Below, piece by piece: positions 51,701 through 54,440 of a stretch of DNA of 64,000 nucleotides; the first letter of the stretch is position 1; each line of letters opens with the position of its first letter. The DNA is from Symsagittifera roscoffensis (Eukaryota > Xenacoelomorpha > Acoela > Convolutidae). The DNA lies in the NCBI RefSeq assembly GCF_963678635.1, contig NC_087068.1:11044027-11108026 (forward strand), written 5' to 3'. The notes beneath the pieces are model-generated. The model was not told where the DNA came from. It saw nothing but the letters and a program-made list of their open reading frames with translations, and searched no databases. The translations under genes were made by a program, and so were the position numbers.

Positions 51701-52607
51701 ATTTTTCAGTTTAAAAATATTCTGACCGGAAGCGAAACTATAATGTTCCCAGGTTTCGTACTTAACTTTATGCCAGAGAAGCCAAGAAATTTGAGTTAAT
51801 TATGTACCAAGCTATCAAATTATTGAAGTGATATGTTCAAAGATCTTGAACTACAAAAGGCTTTAATATTCCCATTTGATACCACTTGCTAAGCGCATGA
51901 ATAATCATAAAACCTAGTAAAGTAGTCTTGACTCTTCCATTTAGTGCCGCAGGTAAATTTGACTGAGGAGGAAAAACCCAGTCCGTTTTTCGACAACGAA
52001 TTTTTCAAAATCGTCAAATGACGACTCAAGTGGCTTCAAAAATTCTTGGCTTTTAAAAAAAAATACGCAGAATCACAACAAAAGTAGTTGTAAGCGCCAA
52101 AATTTGTTAGAAAAATAACTCATCTTGGTCCATAGTTCCCTTTCCTTCCAAAAGACCAGTGGGGCAGTGGTCGAAACAAAATTTGTCAGAAAAAAGATTT
52201 TGTTTTTGCTTCGCAATCTTAAGTTTTAGTCTGCTATCGCCTATATTATCTAAACATTGTTCTTCAAAATCGTTCTTCAAAATTTTCTGACACGGTACTG
52301 AACCACTAAGTGGTTCTTTTCTGTTTTAGGGCCCAAAACTGATCTTTCTTTTATTTTGAAAAATAGATCAAACGGCTCTAATCTGATTGCTTAAAATTAT
52401 TTCCAGCAAAAGAAAATAATAACTTTCAATCAAAAAAAGAAGCTCTTTTAAAAAAATAAATAAAGGGTACTTTACTGACCGATTTCTCTCCCAATCCTGT
52501 TTGTTAAGGATGTAGTCTCTTCTGATGACATCAAGGATCTCGTGCAACTCCTCGACTGTCACTCCCAGGGTTCCGACGTCCACATAGGACATCTTACGAT
52601 TGTCCAT
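604..52607 (-). CDS. Giant Slac2 (melanophilin/MyRIP)-like Rab effector gene, 3' end outside window
   Basis: I assembled this gene from at least 18 minus-strand exons, using AG acceptors, GT donors and phase continuity. The N-terminus (exons 1-3) is a Rab-binding domain with an inserted FYVE-like zinc finger, in Slac2 layout. Known Slac2 proteins bind GTP-Rab27 through this part and recruit myosin V/VIIa and actin through the rest. Everything after it is low-complexity, acidic and Ser-rich, with no globular domain I recognise and no C2 domains in the window. About 18 kb of coding sequence is visible, versus roughly 600-860 residues in vertebrate family members. The exon 3 to 4 and exon 7 to 8 junctions are out of phase as drawn, so each probably lacks a short exon. 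The last visible exon ends in a donor, so the gene continues left. That the acidic exons belong to the same gene as the Rab-binding exons is inferred from strand, spacing and phase. Confidence 0.72.
1603..1900 (-). repeat. SINE-like repeat, copy 1
   Basis: Aligns by eye with 54179-54440 along its length: a GAAGC...GCTTCGCAAACACTAGCGAG head, a CACGAGAAAAAGCAGCT stretch, a middle with tRNA-like character, then GGCAAACACTAGTCACAAGTAAAGCAGC and CAGCAAAAGTGGCACCAA. Lies in an intron of the Slac2-like gene. Confidence 0.55.
2759..2878 (-). CDS. Exon 17: KARPLS-repeat exon, acidic variant
   Basis: 120 nt, phase 0/0, acceptor TTTCAG|GGT, donor GAATTT|GTTAGT. It encodes GEPELERSFTKARPLSVGDS followed by an acidic Gln/Glu-rich tail. 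It shares TKARPLS with exons 16 and 18. Confidence 0.62.
3000..3425. repeat. Dispersed repeat copy (MITE-like family), with 15-bp G run
   Basis: The stretch around 3040-3240, with GGTCGACCAAAT, GGCGCGCGCTAG and ATATATTGGCACC, is shared with 46700-46930 in the same orientation. The related terminal segments are clearer at 46620 and 50700-51010. A homopolymer of 15 G ends at 3312. Lies in the intron between exons 16 and 17. Confidence 0.5.
3598..3705 (-). CDS. Exon 16: KARPLS-repeat exon
   Basis: 108 nt, phase 0/0, acceptor GTTCAG|AAC, donor CAACAG|GTTGGT. It encodes NSDDIQTTKARPLSIVTTSE and onward to NAQQ. It is clearly paralogous to exon 18 (same length class, shared TTxARPLSxxTTSESE core) and more distantly to exon 17. 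Confidence 0.7.
4045..4257 (-). CDS. Exon 15: Glu/Asp-rich exon
   Basis: 213 nt, phase 0/0, acceptor GTTTAG|ATT, donor GACTTT|GTAAGT. It encodes IETPGGEQTLDSDYTTATED, an acidic run, and a Lys/Glu/Asn-rich stretch ending QSAVVADF. No known domain. Confidence 0.65.
4883..5011 (-). CDS. Exon 14: short acidic exon
   Basis: 129 nt, phase 0/0, acceptor AATTTAG|GAT, donor GAAATA|GTAAGT. It encodes DQNKDAELEFERDSSSASSD and a tail ending GAMDESNSGIEI. The intron just downstream in the gene (4445-4880) resembles the intron downstream of exon 18 (160-600). Confidence 0.65.
5462..5683 (-). CDS. Exon 13: acidic exon with short predicted helix
   Basis: 222 nt, phase 0/0, acceptor TTTCAG|ATC, donor AAAGAG|GTTTGT. 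It encodes an acidic start (IADSNLDTSADPISEDS), then a probable charged helix with leucine spacing (LDSMLSRLLALQREDLDTLK) and GPINGKKE. No known domain. Confidence 0.65.
5684..7522. other. Intron between exons 12 and 13, no exon seen
   Basis: AT-rich, with many stops in all frames. Positions about 6240-6780 contain fragments (ACTGCTCGTATCACG, CTCAATGCAATTTGG) of the dispersed repeat also found at 25197-26060 and 57330-57660. Nothing else is recognised. Confidence 0.45.
7523..7756 (-). CDS. Exon 12: short acidic phase-0/0 exon
   Basis: 234 nt, acceptor TTTGCAG|ACA, donor GATCG|GTACGT. It encodes TSGSISDHETEDSWTETSEG, a basic patch RERNIRTKTKPVPDTF and PDSLDDSTLDRS. Likely disordered, no family recognised. 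Confidence 0.68.
7757..8485. other. Intron between exons 11 and 12, no exon seen
   Basis: AT-rich with no convincing open frame, splice-bounded coding stretch or recognised repeat. Confidence 0.45.
8486..12625 (-). CDS. Exon 11: 4,140-bp acidic coding exon
   Basis: 1,380 codons, phase 0/0 (acceptor ATTTAG|GATGAA, donor ATCAAG|GTATGT). Ser/Asp/Glu/Asn-rich like exon 10, with Pro-rich patches (APTLAPPPQYRSEDL, APPPPGFND) and a basic region near RSIGRAFQKFTGRTKSPK (about 10620-10690). A 66-residue block containing SPNDVAKLVNRKSLLPKND is tandemly duplicated (about 10755-11150). The C-terminal part ends CIRVSHESRVLLAHNKQISL before the donor. No known domain. Confidence 0.82.
10755..11150 (-). repeat. 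198-bp in-frame coding tandem duplication
   Basis: Two adjacent copies, offset 198 bp (66 codons), within exon 11. The shared nucleotide landmark TATATCGTAGAAA occurs at 10781 and 10979. The proteins differ at only a few positions (for example GDFDESSSFYDIS versus GDFDESSNFYDIS), so the duplication is fairly recent. Confidence 0.85.
12626..13339. other. Intron between exons 10 and 11, with TCTA microsatellite
   Basis: No coding sequence. A short, imperfect (TCTA)n/(ATCT)n tract lies at about 13050-13105. Confidence 0.5.
13340..24301 (-). CDS. Exon 10: uninterrupted 10,962-bp acidic coding exon
   Basis: 3,654 codons without a stop, phase 0 at both ends (acceptor TGTTTAG|ATC, donor AATGAT|GTAAGT). 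It starts INRLIAGTRKRISAFDIQ and a short hydrophobic stretch, then becomes almost entirely Ser/Asp/Glu/Asn/Lys, as expected for a disordered chain. Recurrent modules are visible. PEKVF/PEKLF followed by a Lys-rich patch occurs three times (about 22490, 19000, 15370). DP(L/I)xAEL occurs three times (about 24135, 18705, 15020). An ESDFE...KIxFQPF block occurs at about 17200, 16350 and 14330. RRIVFVPHDVS occurs at about 16810 and 15970. A lysine cluster KHKKKKKWYSF lies near 22440. No enzyme or globular domain is recognised. Actin or myosin binding, as in other Slac2 tails, is possible but not shown. Confidence 0.85.
13900..17700 (-). repeat. Diverged ~0.85-kb coding repeats inside exon 10
   Basis: A block containing ESDFE.ES, then KI.FQPF, then EDSFE..LRSKIDxDL, then RRIVFVPHDVS recurs. 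The two best copies are offset 849-858 bp (FQPF at about 16335 and 17184; the RRIVFVPH start at 15961 and 16819). A third, more diverged copy without VPHDVS is near 14200-14450, and a partial one near 17600-17720. All offsets keep the reading frame. Confidence 0.75.
24538..24554 (-). CDS. 17-nt microexon
   Basis: Minus strand reads TTTTTCAG|ACATCCACCGGGAATTG|GTAAGC, with a T-rich tract before the acceptor and a near-consensus donor. With the G left by exon 8 it adds exactly six codons (DIHREL) and returns the frame to phase 0 for the giant exon, giving SDRERI-DIHREL-INRLIAGTRKR. Acceptor, donor, phase on both sides and the charged helical character all agree. Confidence 0.68.
25190..26060. 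repeat. Two diverged copies of a dispersed repeat
   Basis: Copies start near 25197 and 25590 (CTGCTCGTAT...AAAGCCC...TTCGACTGCCCC) and continue through GGCAATTTT..AACT...TCGGAGGT.AAATATC and GATATCTTCAAT. A further copy is at 57330-57660 and fragments occur at 6630. No coding capacity was seen. Lies in the intron between exon 8 and the microexon. Confidence 0.55.
26759..27023 (-). CDS. Exon 8: Glu-rich exon
   Basis: 265 nt, starting in phase 0 after TTTTTACAG and ending in phase 1 at GAATCG|GTGAGA. It encodes ITFRAFNFERLGVSIG, a Glu-rich acidic run (about residues 45-70 of the exon) and SDYLFVQSDRERI. The one-base overhang is completed by the 17-nt microexon at 24538-24554, which supports both. 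Confidence 0.7.
27188..27201 (-). CDS. Candidate 14-nt microexon between exons 7 and 8
   Basis: Minus strand reads AATGCAG|TTTTAAAGAGATGG|GTACTT. Its length is 2 mod 3, exactly what is needed to join exon 7 (phase 1) to exon 8 (phase 0); the inserted residues would be VLKRW with no stop. The polypyrimidine tract is poor and the site was chosen because it fits, so it is a suggestion only. Confidence 0.22.
27326..27748 (+). repeat. 5' LTR
   Basis: 423 bp, TG...CA boundaries, preceded by the CTTAA target duplication. It is followed by TGGTGACTGTCGCGGAAG, which starts TGG as primer-binding sites do; I cannot name the primer tRNA. Confidence 0.9.
27749..28388 (+). other. Retroelement leader, no gene seen
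   Basis: Untranslated region between the 5' LTR and gag. Short open frames occur, but none is supported by homology that I recognise. Confidence 0.45.
28389..29686 (+). pseudogene. Retroelement gag, degraded
   Basis: Starts MAHAQVSVEPYGG at 28389 and encodes a helical capsid-like region (FRFNP.TDTPENFL.NLTKKA-type stretch, about residues 95-115). The frame shifts near 29067 and continues through a Gln/Asn-rich spacer. An in-frame TAG stands at 29474-29476. Beyond it, the same frame carries a CCHC zinc knuckle (29579-29620, CDVCGKFNHTASQC) and ends at 29686. The knuckle and position between LTR and protease identify gag. A frameshift and a stop disrupt it, so this copy should not make full-length Gag. 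Confidence 0.8.
29617..31359 (+). pseudogene. Pol part 1 of element A: protease and broken reverse transcriptase
   Basis: 580 codons, overlapping gag by 70 bp in the -1 frame, the usual gag-pol arrangement. The retropepsin motif is ALVDTGACANVIS (DTG at residues 82-84) with a later IILGNPF. RT starts near residue 430 with KLKPEHTRPLY and includes the SGKLWMLIDLRRINHSL segment and motif A LDCSQAYH. Just after AFNFG the sequence jumps: an 11-bp direct repeat GCTGTGTATAA (31318 and 31335) marks the junction. The RT palm segment including the xDD catalytic motif is missing and the frame changes. RT is therefore inactive in this copy. Confidence 0.85.
31338..33359 (+). pseudogene. Pol part 2 of element A: RT end, RNase H, integrase
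   Basis: 673 codons. It opens in the RT thumb region (ECVRKSGLKLSPNKCEIG, LKFLGNIITPAGVSPEQ), then RNase H with CDASYHGTGF, YKEFLALYFALDHF and TDNRSL. Integrase follows with the zinc-binding NNSPTGGHLGMTRT...CLTC part and catalytic residues D in MQIDIVGP, D in ILADLGKTF and E in GLVERSHGPLK. It ends at TGA (33357-33359), which element B shares at the same place. Downstream, the same frame continues for about 140 bp before a 28-bp net deletion unique to this copy shifts it. Confidence 0.85.
33587..34999 (+). CDS. Element A pol C-terminus with TARG1/OARD1-like macrodomain
   Basis: 470 codons. The first ~80 residues (VWIPLYRVEKVLTNSNYIIR) look like an integrase C-terminal GPY/F-type domain. A proline/alanine-rich linker (about 110-190) and a basic stretch follow. 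Residues about 331-470 form a macrodomain: IFVGPRNVLQFLGSIAHCVS, MNKGVARQIS, NLVTKSQFFDKPTYYDLS, MPKIGCGLDKL and a final hydrophobic strand IKIFIYL. These match the order and motifs of TARG1/OARD1 (terminal ADP-ribose protein glycohydrolase). The positions of the two catalytic residues, Lys in VTK and Asp in GCGLD, are kept. Reading frame here differs from integrase only because of the 28-bp net deletion upstream; in element B the two are in one frame. Confidence 0.8.
   Translation: MTTQSVFGSKSMQVWIPLYRVEKVLTNSNYIIRKMGTNYTQCVHRIRLRPVVQHQPEDLEIIDPSKFETDPSLGKYRSEPGLFDDSLPQLLDDIQPANGGQSNLPDAPARIRLSVPLRGPAVAPIVPAPVPIPAAAPIVAPLPLVPLPIAAPPPPALPPDPDPEPLAPPEFEYNDGLINDEPMNEAVVTMPTTVNLENDGQNMAQETSRTKRKAAVEARDKIFCQTRFNNDVRYHPIPPRELQPRKFSLRTVDGHEVAPITLSPRSTQNENRSKIKKKVEEANGSFPPRETKRNIIKDSVQRAKQLTKTKRKDGPGSSKDSVNSIYDEPNIFVGPRNVLQFLGSIAHCVSSDFHMNKGVARQISSAYPCMRPTLQSIETPIVGSSVAVSLPWENKSIFNLVTKSQFFDKPTYYDLSRSLNCIKQKILQKGINAIVMPKIGCGLDKLKESRVFSLICDIFGKTNIKIFIYL
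35035..35361 (+). pseudogene. Second, N-terminally truncated macrodomain of element A
   Basis: 108 codons. LQPTLKSIETPQVGASV, NLVTKTQYFKKPSYYDFT, IPKIGCGLDKLRE and IKVFVYV parallel the C-terminal two-thirds of the first macrodomain, which ends 36 bp upstream in another frame. The N-terminal part (phosphate-binding AHCVS and the M.KGVA loop) is absent. The catalytic-position Lys and Asp are present. It is either a decayed tandem duplicate or a short separate product. An identical-length copy is at 41298-41624. Confidence 0.7.
35440..36200 (+). repeat. ~170-bp tandem repeats downstream of the macrodomains (element A)
   Basis: Five diverged units. The landmark CCATGTATTAA...GAATAAAAAA recurs with CATGTA/CATGTT at 35475, 35652, 35822, 35992 and 36160 (spacing 177, 170, 170, 168). 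Each unit also has GAGATxTC-AAAA and a GCGGAGGAGGAAxTGT end. Short open frames run across but do not persist. Probably 3' non-coding sequence of the element. Confidence 0.75.
36270..37326 (+). other. Element A 3' region, no gene recognised
   Basis: Follows the tandem repeats and precedes the central LTR. Contains short open frames on both strands (for example 36477-36701 plus, basic), but no envelope-like signal peptide, transmembrane anchor or known domain that I can support. Confidence 0.45.
37327..37533 (+). repeat. Truncated central LTR
   Basis: Matches the first 207 bp of the LTR, then joins directly to pol sequence just upstream of the RT FMDD motif. It is preceded by the same GTGAGGTAG that precedes the 3' LTR, so it is the 3' LTR of element A and the start of element B. 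Confidence 0.88.
37489..39594 (+). pseudogene. Element B pol: RT from FMDD, RNase H, integrase
   Basis: The frame opens within the truncated LTR and runs into RTQFMDDIGSAVYNF, which carries the RT FMDD catalytic motif that element A lost, then the RT thumb, RNase H and integrase with the DDE triad (D in MQIDIVGP, D in ILADLGKTF, E in GLVERSHG). It is nearly identical to 31338-33359 with a few substitutions (for example WSVWHKY for WSDWHKY). The RT fingers and motif A are absent, so this copy is also incomplete. It ends at the same TGA (39592-39594) as element A. Confidence 0.85.
39595..41262 (+). CDS. Element B pol C-terminus with TARG1/OARD1-like macrodomain, in frame after TGA
   Basis: Open from immediately after the integrase TGA to 41262 in the same frame; the first Met is at 39706, giving 518 codons from there. 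It carries the integrase tail (AMQDAMLEKFKETKKNLISA, intact here), the GPY/F-like region, a Pro/Ala linker and a macrodomain at residues about 379-518 with AHCVS, VTK and GCGLD. Because the only interruption between integrase and macrodomain is one TGA, the ancestral protein was probably a Pol polyprotein with a C-terminal macrodomain. The sequence does not show whether the TGA is read through. Confidence 0.78.
   Translation, partial: CCPSSIFHGREPTKPLDLRFSTKAIETVTAESDFVTAMQDAMLEKFKETKKNLISANHKYRGYYDQKALAQPLKQHSFCLLLNPLLTTQSVFGSKSMQVWIPLYRVEKVLTNSNYIIRKMGTNYTQCVHRIRLRPVVQHQPEDLEIIDPSKFETDPSLGKYRSEPGLFDDSLPQLLDDIQPANGGQSNLPDAPARIRLSVPLRGPAVAPIVPAPVPIPAAAPIVAPLPLVPLPIAAPPPPALPPDPDPEPLAPPEFEYNDGLINDEPMNEAVVTMPTTVNLENDGQNMAQETSRTKRKAAVEARDKIFCQTRFNNDVRYHPIPPRELQPRKFSLRTVDGHEVAPITLSPRSTQNENRSKIKKKVEEANGSFPPRETKRNIIKDSVQRAKQLTKTKRKDGPGSSKDSVNSIYDEPNIFVGPRNVLQFLGSIAHCVSSDFHMNKGVARQISSAYPCMRPTLQSIETPIVGSSVAVSLPWENKSIFNLVTKSQFFDKPTYYDLSRSLNCIKQKILQKGINAIVMPKIGCGLDKLKESRVFSLICDIYGKTNIKIFIYL
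41298..41624 (+). pseudogene. Second truncated macrodomain of element B
   Basis: Same 108-codon product as 35035-35361. It lacks the N-terminal third of the fold and keeps VTK and GCGLD. Its identity to the element A copy shows the truncation predates the tandem arrangement. Confidence 0.7.
41703..42460 (+). repeat. ~170-bp tandem repeats downstream of the macrodomains (element B)
   Basis: CATGTA/CATGTT landmarks at 41738, 41910, 42080, 42250 and 42418 (spacing 172, 170, 170, 168). The first spacing is 5 bp shorter than in element A because AAAAC is missing near 41892. Confidence 0.75.
42528..43584 (+). other. Element B 3' region, no gene recognised
   Basis: Near-identical to 36270-37326. 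No supported coding sequence. Confidence 0.45.
43585..44007 (+). repeat. 3' LTR
   Basis: 423 bp, followed by CTTAA, the second copy of the target duplication. It differs from the 5' LTR at a handful of bases (for example ACGACAATATAGC versus ACGACGATAAAGC). A classical polypurine tract is not obvious upstream. Confidence 0.9.
44042..44115 (-). repeat. tRNA-like sequence (pseudo-tRNA or SINE head)
   Basis: Minus strand has TAGCGCATCGGTAG (box A-like) and GGTTCAAATCG (box B), spaced as in a tRNA, inside the intron between exon 7 and the retroelement. I could not fold a convincing full cloverleaf, so a functional tRNA gene is not claimed. Confidence 0.45.
44133..44313 (-). CDS. Exon 7: acidic exon flanking the retroelement-bearing intron
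   Basis: Starts in phase 0 after AATTTAG. It encodes IMYTSAANQRLNST, a Gly/Ser acidic stretch, and QDLIIRNQNVEDMTL. The best donor is ACTCG|GTTAGA, which leaves phase 1, whereas exon 8 must start in phase 0. Either a microexon (length 2 mod 3) lies between them or the weaker donor AAC|GTGGAA is used. The left boundary is therefore less certain than the right. Confidence 0.55.
44712..44857 (-). CDS. Exon 6: short acidic exon
   Basis: 146 nt, starting with two bases that complete a Gly codon from exon 5 and ending in phase 0 at GTAGAG|GTATTT. The acceptor is TTTTTTAG|GA. It encodes LNESGFDDVVQADTS and a Ser/Asp-rich tail ending SSDVE. No domain is recognised. Confidence 0.65.
45008..45550 (-). 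CDS. Exon 5: acidic, Thr/Ser-rich exon
   Basis: 543 nt, phase 1 to phase 1, with acceptor GTTTCAG|CC and donor AATCAAG|GTTGGT. It encodes KVSLKVPRKNTLPVI, an acidic Thr-rich stretch (ESEYTETDFTETDTES), a short proline patch (APPPAQSRHKSRS), and a basic patch KQKRLRKSRD before the end. Composition suggests intrinsic disorder. No family was recognised. It joins exons 4 and 6 in frame. Confidence 0.7.
46013..46153 (-). CDS. Exon 4: Ser/Asp-rich exon whose acceptor lies in a tandem array
   Basis: 141 nt, phase 1 to phase 1. It encodes YFRHVIGSELSGIL, then a Ser/Gly stretch and an acidic run NSDDEDDIPLATE. The acceptor CTTTTCAG|GC and the first ~40 nt of the exon are the lowest-coordinate unit of a seven-copy 70-bp tandem array, so six more copies of this acceptor lie upstream in the gene. 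The donor is CCGAAA|GTAAAC. No domain is recognised. Confidence 0.65.
46113..46606. repeat. 70-bp tandem array (7 units) covering the exon 4 splice acceptor
   Basis: TGACGGAAGTAGCCTGAAAA starts at 46141, 46211, 46281, 46351, 46421, 46491 and 46561, exactly 70 bp apart. Units are almost identical; the outer two read AAGGAAAGG where the inner five read AAAGAAAGG. On the minus strand each unit holds CTTTTTCAG|GCTACTTCC and, 24 nt later, GGGA|GTGAGT. Confidence 0.95.
46620..46935 (+). repeat. MITE-like repeat copy
   Basis: Begins GGAGCGGATCTAGGATTTTCTC and contains GTCGACCTGTTTTTGGGTCGACC, GCGACGCAGGC and GCGCGCTCCCC...ATATATTGGCACC. Aligns with the minus-strand copy at 50700-51010 and with 3040-3240. 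Lies in the exon 3-4 intron. Confidence 0.6.
47264..47398 (+). other. 44-codon plus-strand open frame, function unknown
   Basis: ATG to TAG encoding a charged, helix-prone peptide (FNSWSEKAHLDKLAKHLSKL, then KKQGEDDDSAK and stop). The heptad-like leucines and the acidic end look protein-like, and CTACAG precedes it by a few bases. It could be a terminal exon, a retrocopy fragment or chance. No family recognised. Confidence 0.25.
47842..47997 (-). CDS. Exon 3: second Rab-binding segment, Slac2-type
   Basis: This exon encodes residues 124-176. The segment GWFEEKLHERFK then TAGATKVKRSI corresponds to the conserved post-finger segment of melanophilin and MyRIP (an EWYY/EWFY motif, then a RFKRFGSAKV-like motif). 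Slp proteins instead have a SGAWF-K motif here, so this segment is what points to Slac2. The acceptor is TTTCCAG|A, and the donor GCTAA|GTAAGT is strong. The exon ends in phase 2, but the next recognised exon needs phase 1, so a short exon (length 2 mod 3) should lie between 46154 and 47841. Confidence 0.8.
48175..49030 (-). repeat. SINE-like repeat with tRNA-derived head
   Basis: A GAGGCGAAGC...CTTCGCGCCACTTGC motif at 48177 and, on the minus strand at 48888-48975, a tRNA-like head with TGGTCTGGAGGTAAC (box A-like) and GGGTTCGAATCTGA (box B). Related heads lie at 57040-57125 and 59450-59525. Lies in the exon 2-3 intron. Confidence 0.5.
49830..50072 (-). CDS. Exon 2: FYVE-like zinc finger of the Slac2-like protein
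   Basis: This exon encodes residues 44-124. It has four CxxC pairs (C70/C73, C91/C94, C99/C102, C117/C120), the eight ligands of the two-zinc FYVE-like finger found in Slac2, rabphilin, RIM and some Slp proteins. In this family the finger stabilises the Rab-binding helices rather than binding phosphoinositide. The acceptor is TTCCAG|C and the donor is AAAAG|GTACTT. Length 243 nt, phase 2 to phase 2, so it joins both neighbours in frame. The basic membrane-binding motif of true FYVE domains is not seen. Confidence 0.85.
50250..50640. repeat. Dispersed repeat fragment
   Basis: Contains AGAGGCAAAGCG at 50252 and CTTCCGTTGAGCCGAAATC...TTTGAGCTCCAAAAATCTGAAATTCTAAAAATG, which matches 56770-56850 (ACCGTTGAGCCAAAAACC...TTGAGCTATAAAG). 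No gene seen. Confidence 0.4.
50700..51010 (-). repeat. MITE-like repeat with inverted ends
   Basis: The plus strand starts CAGAGGCGGATTTAGGGGGG and ends AAATCCTAGATCCACTCTTG, so the two ends are inverted copies of a GGCGGAT(C/T)TAGG motif. The interior matches 46620-46800 in reverse complement (CGACCTCAAAAAAGGTCGAC, GCGTAGAAAATTTGACC). No transposase. Lies in the exon 1-2 intron. Confidence 0.65.
51011..52479. other. Intron 1 remainder, no exon seen
   Basis: AT-rich intronic sequence between the MITE-like repeat and exon 1. Nothing recognisable. Confidence 0.4.
52480..52607 (-). CDS. Exon 1: start codon and first half of Rab-binding domain
   Basis: This exon encodes residues 1-43 of the Slac2-like protein. 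The ATG at 52607 has G at -3 and G at +4, and an in-frame TGA lies 24 codons upstream, which supports this start; a second Met at residue 6 is an alternative. The segment TVEELHEILDVIRRDY (residues 17-32), followed by a charged helix to DWERNR, is the amphipathic helix typical of the first Rab-binding segment of Slac2/Slp/rabphilin proteins. The donor is CG|GTCAGT, leaving phase 2, which matches the next exon. A possible 5' untranslated acceptor (AATCAG) lies just after 52716. Confidence 0.75.
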
Positions 52608-52719
52608 TGCTCTTTGTCGGCTAATTGAACGGGATGCCGAGTCAGATGTATTCCAATTGTTCCGTATGACAATTGATCATCGGAAATTTTGATAGGACAA
52701 TGGCCATAGATGGCAGCTG

Positions 52720-54178
52720 ATTAAAATAATTTTTTTTAGCTGTGTCGTTCTTATACTTGACCTAAGTTTTATAGAATTTTGCCTGCGTGTTATTTATTTT
52801 AAACTAATTCAAATCGTTTGTCAACATTTCAGTTGAAGTAAGATACCATTTTAAGCTATGAAACGAACTTTTTTATCCGATTACCTTTTAATTGCAATAC
52901 GTAAGATCTTAAAATAACATACTATTTCAAAAATTATGTAAAGGCAATATTCAATTAAACTAAAAACAACACGTCAAAAAAACTACCACAGATTCGGCGT
53001 GTCACTTTCTTCGAGTAAAATTGAAACAAGGTTTAATCTGGTATGAGATAAGAAATAAAAACGCGACAATGAAGCGTGAATAACGAAAAGACAGTTAAAT
53101 AAGTAAATTGGAGTGTTTTTATTGATTGATTTGGCCGACAACTTATGATCGTAAATGGCACAAAAATTCTTTACAGAAGTAGCAACTTTGTAGCTGGTAG
53201 CAAAAATATATGCGCGTGTATTTAAATTGAGGTAACAATTTTTCAAGAATGGGTAAAAAATGAAATTTTTGAAATTTTTCAAGTGCAATTGATTTGTCTA
53301 CAAGTGGAATCCATTATTTATAGTTTAATGGTGTGCGTCAGAATTACTTCAAAAGTAGTTATTTATCAATGGCCGAGGTACAGTTTTTTCTTACAGTTCA
53401 AACAAGTGGTATTAACTGTCTATAAATGGTAAGAAAGTGAGGAACTTTTTATGATTAATGTTTAAATGTACCACAGCGGCGTAAGCATATAATGCATTAT
53501 TACATCATCATAAGCGACAATTAAGAAAAACGATTGAAAAACGCACACCACATGATAATGTTATTTTTCTTCAAAATCACAGATGGCTTGTGATTCAAAA
53601 TGAAAATCAAAACTGCAAAATCTTATTACTACCAAAAAAGCTGAAGTTTAAAAAGTGAGTTTAGCTTGTGGGCTAGCTGTTGTTGTGATTGTTAAACAAA
53701 AGCGTAGAAAATATCAAAGGTATTCGACCTAATTAAGCGAGACGTTTTTGAGCTAAATTAACTAATTGGACAGGTGAAAACGCGTGCATGCATAAAGCTA
53801 TAAGTGTGGCTTGTATTTTTAGCTCAACTGACTTTAACTTCAATTTTCTATACCAAATTCTTTTTCTTCTGTCTAAATCATGAGCTGATCCAAAGTATGA
53901 TGGTAATAATTAAGAGTTCTTCATCCAAACAAACAACAGCCAGTCGTAACAATCATAAAGAAGAATCAGGCAGATTGGTATAAATGACGTTAAAACAACA
54001 TTTAACATAACAATGAAAAGACCAGCCCAAAACTTATGATAATGGTAGGACCAATTGTGATAACTACAAATATTTTATCATTCCTTTTAAGGATCTCTAT
54101 CGGAGAAGAGGGTTTTGGAAAATGGACTATGACCTGTTGCAGTGCAGGTAGCTTAGAATGTTCTCAGCACACTGATTT
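52720..54178. other. Upstream region of the Slac2-like gene, nothing specific recognised
   Basis: AT-rich. It should hold the promoter and any 5' untranslated exons, but I cannot identify a TATA box or other element with confidence. Confidence 0.35.
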
Positions 54179-54440
54179 ACACAAAGGCGAAGCGGCGCTT
54201 CGCAAACACTAGCGAGAGCACGACAAAAAAGTAGCTTTATAAAGCCAAATAAGAAAAAATAGAATTAAGCTTCGAATTAGTGAAATTGCTATGTATTAGC
54301 TTCGAAACTGCGACCTCGATATATGGAGTCTCACGCCCTGCCCTGTCCGCCACGAACGCTTAACAATCGGCAAACTAGTCACAAATAAAGCAGCTAATAA
54401 AAGGCCAATACGATCCAGCAAAAGCGGCACCAATAAAAAT
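54179..54440 (-). repeat. SINE-like repeat, copy 2
   Basis: Aligns with 1603-1900. GGCGAAGCGGCGCTTCGCAAACACTAGCGAGAGCACGAC head; on the minus strand TGGCGGACAGGGCAGGG...GGTCGCAGTTTCGAAGC resembles tRNA boxes A and B; it ends GGCAAACTAGTCACAAATAAAGCAGC and CAGCAAAAGCGGCACC. Confidence 0.55.
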
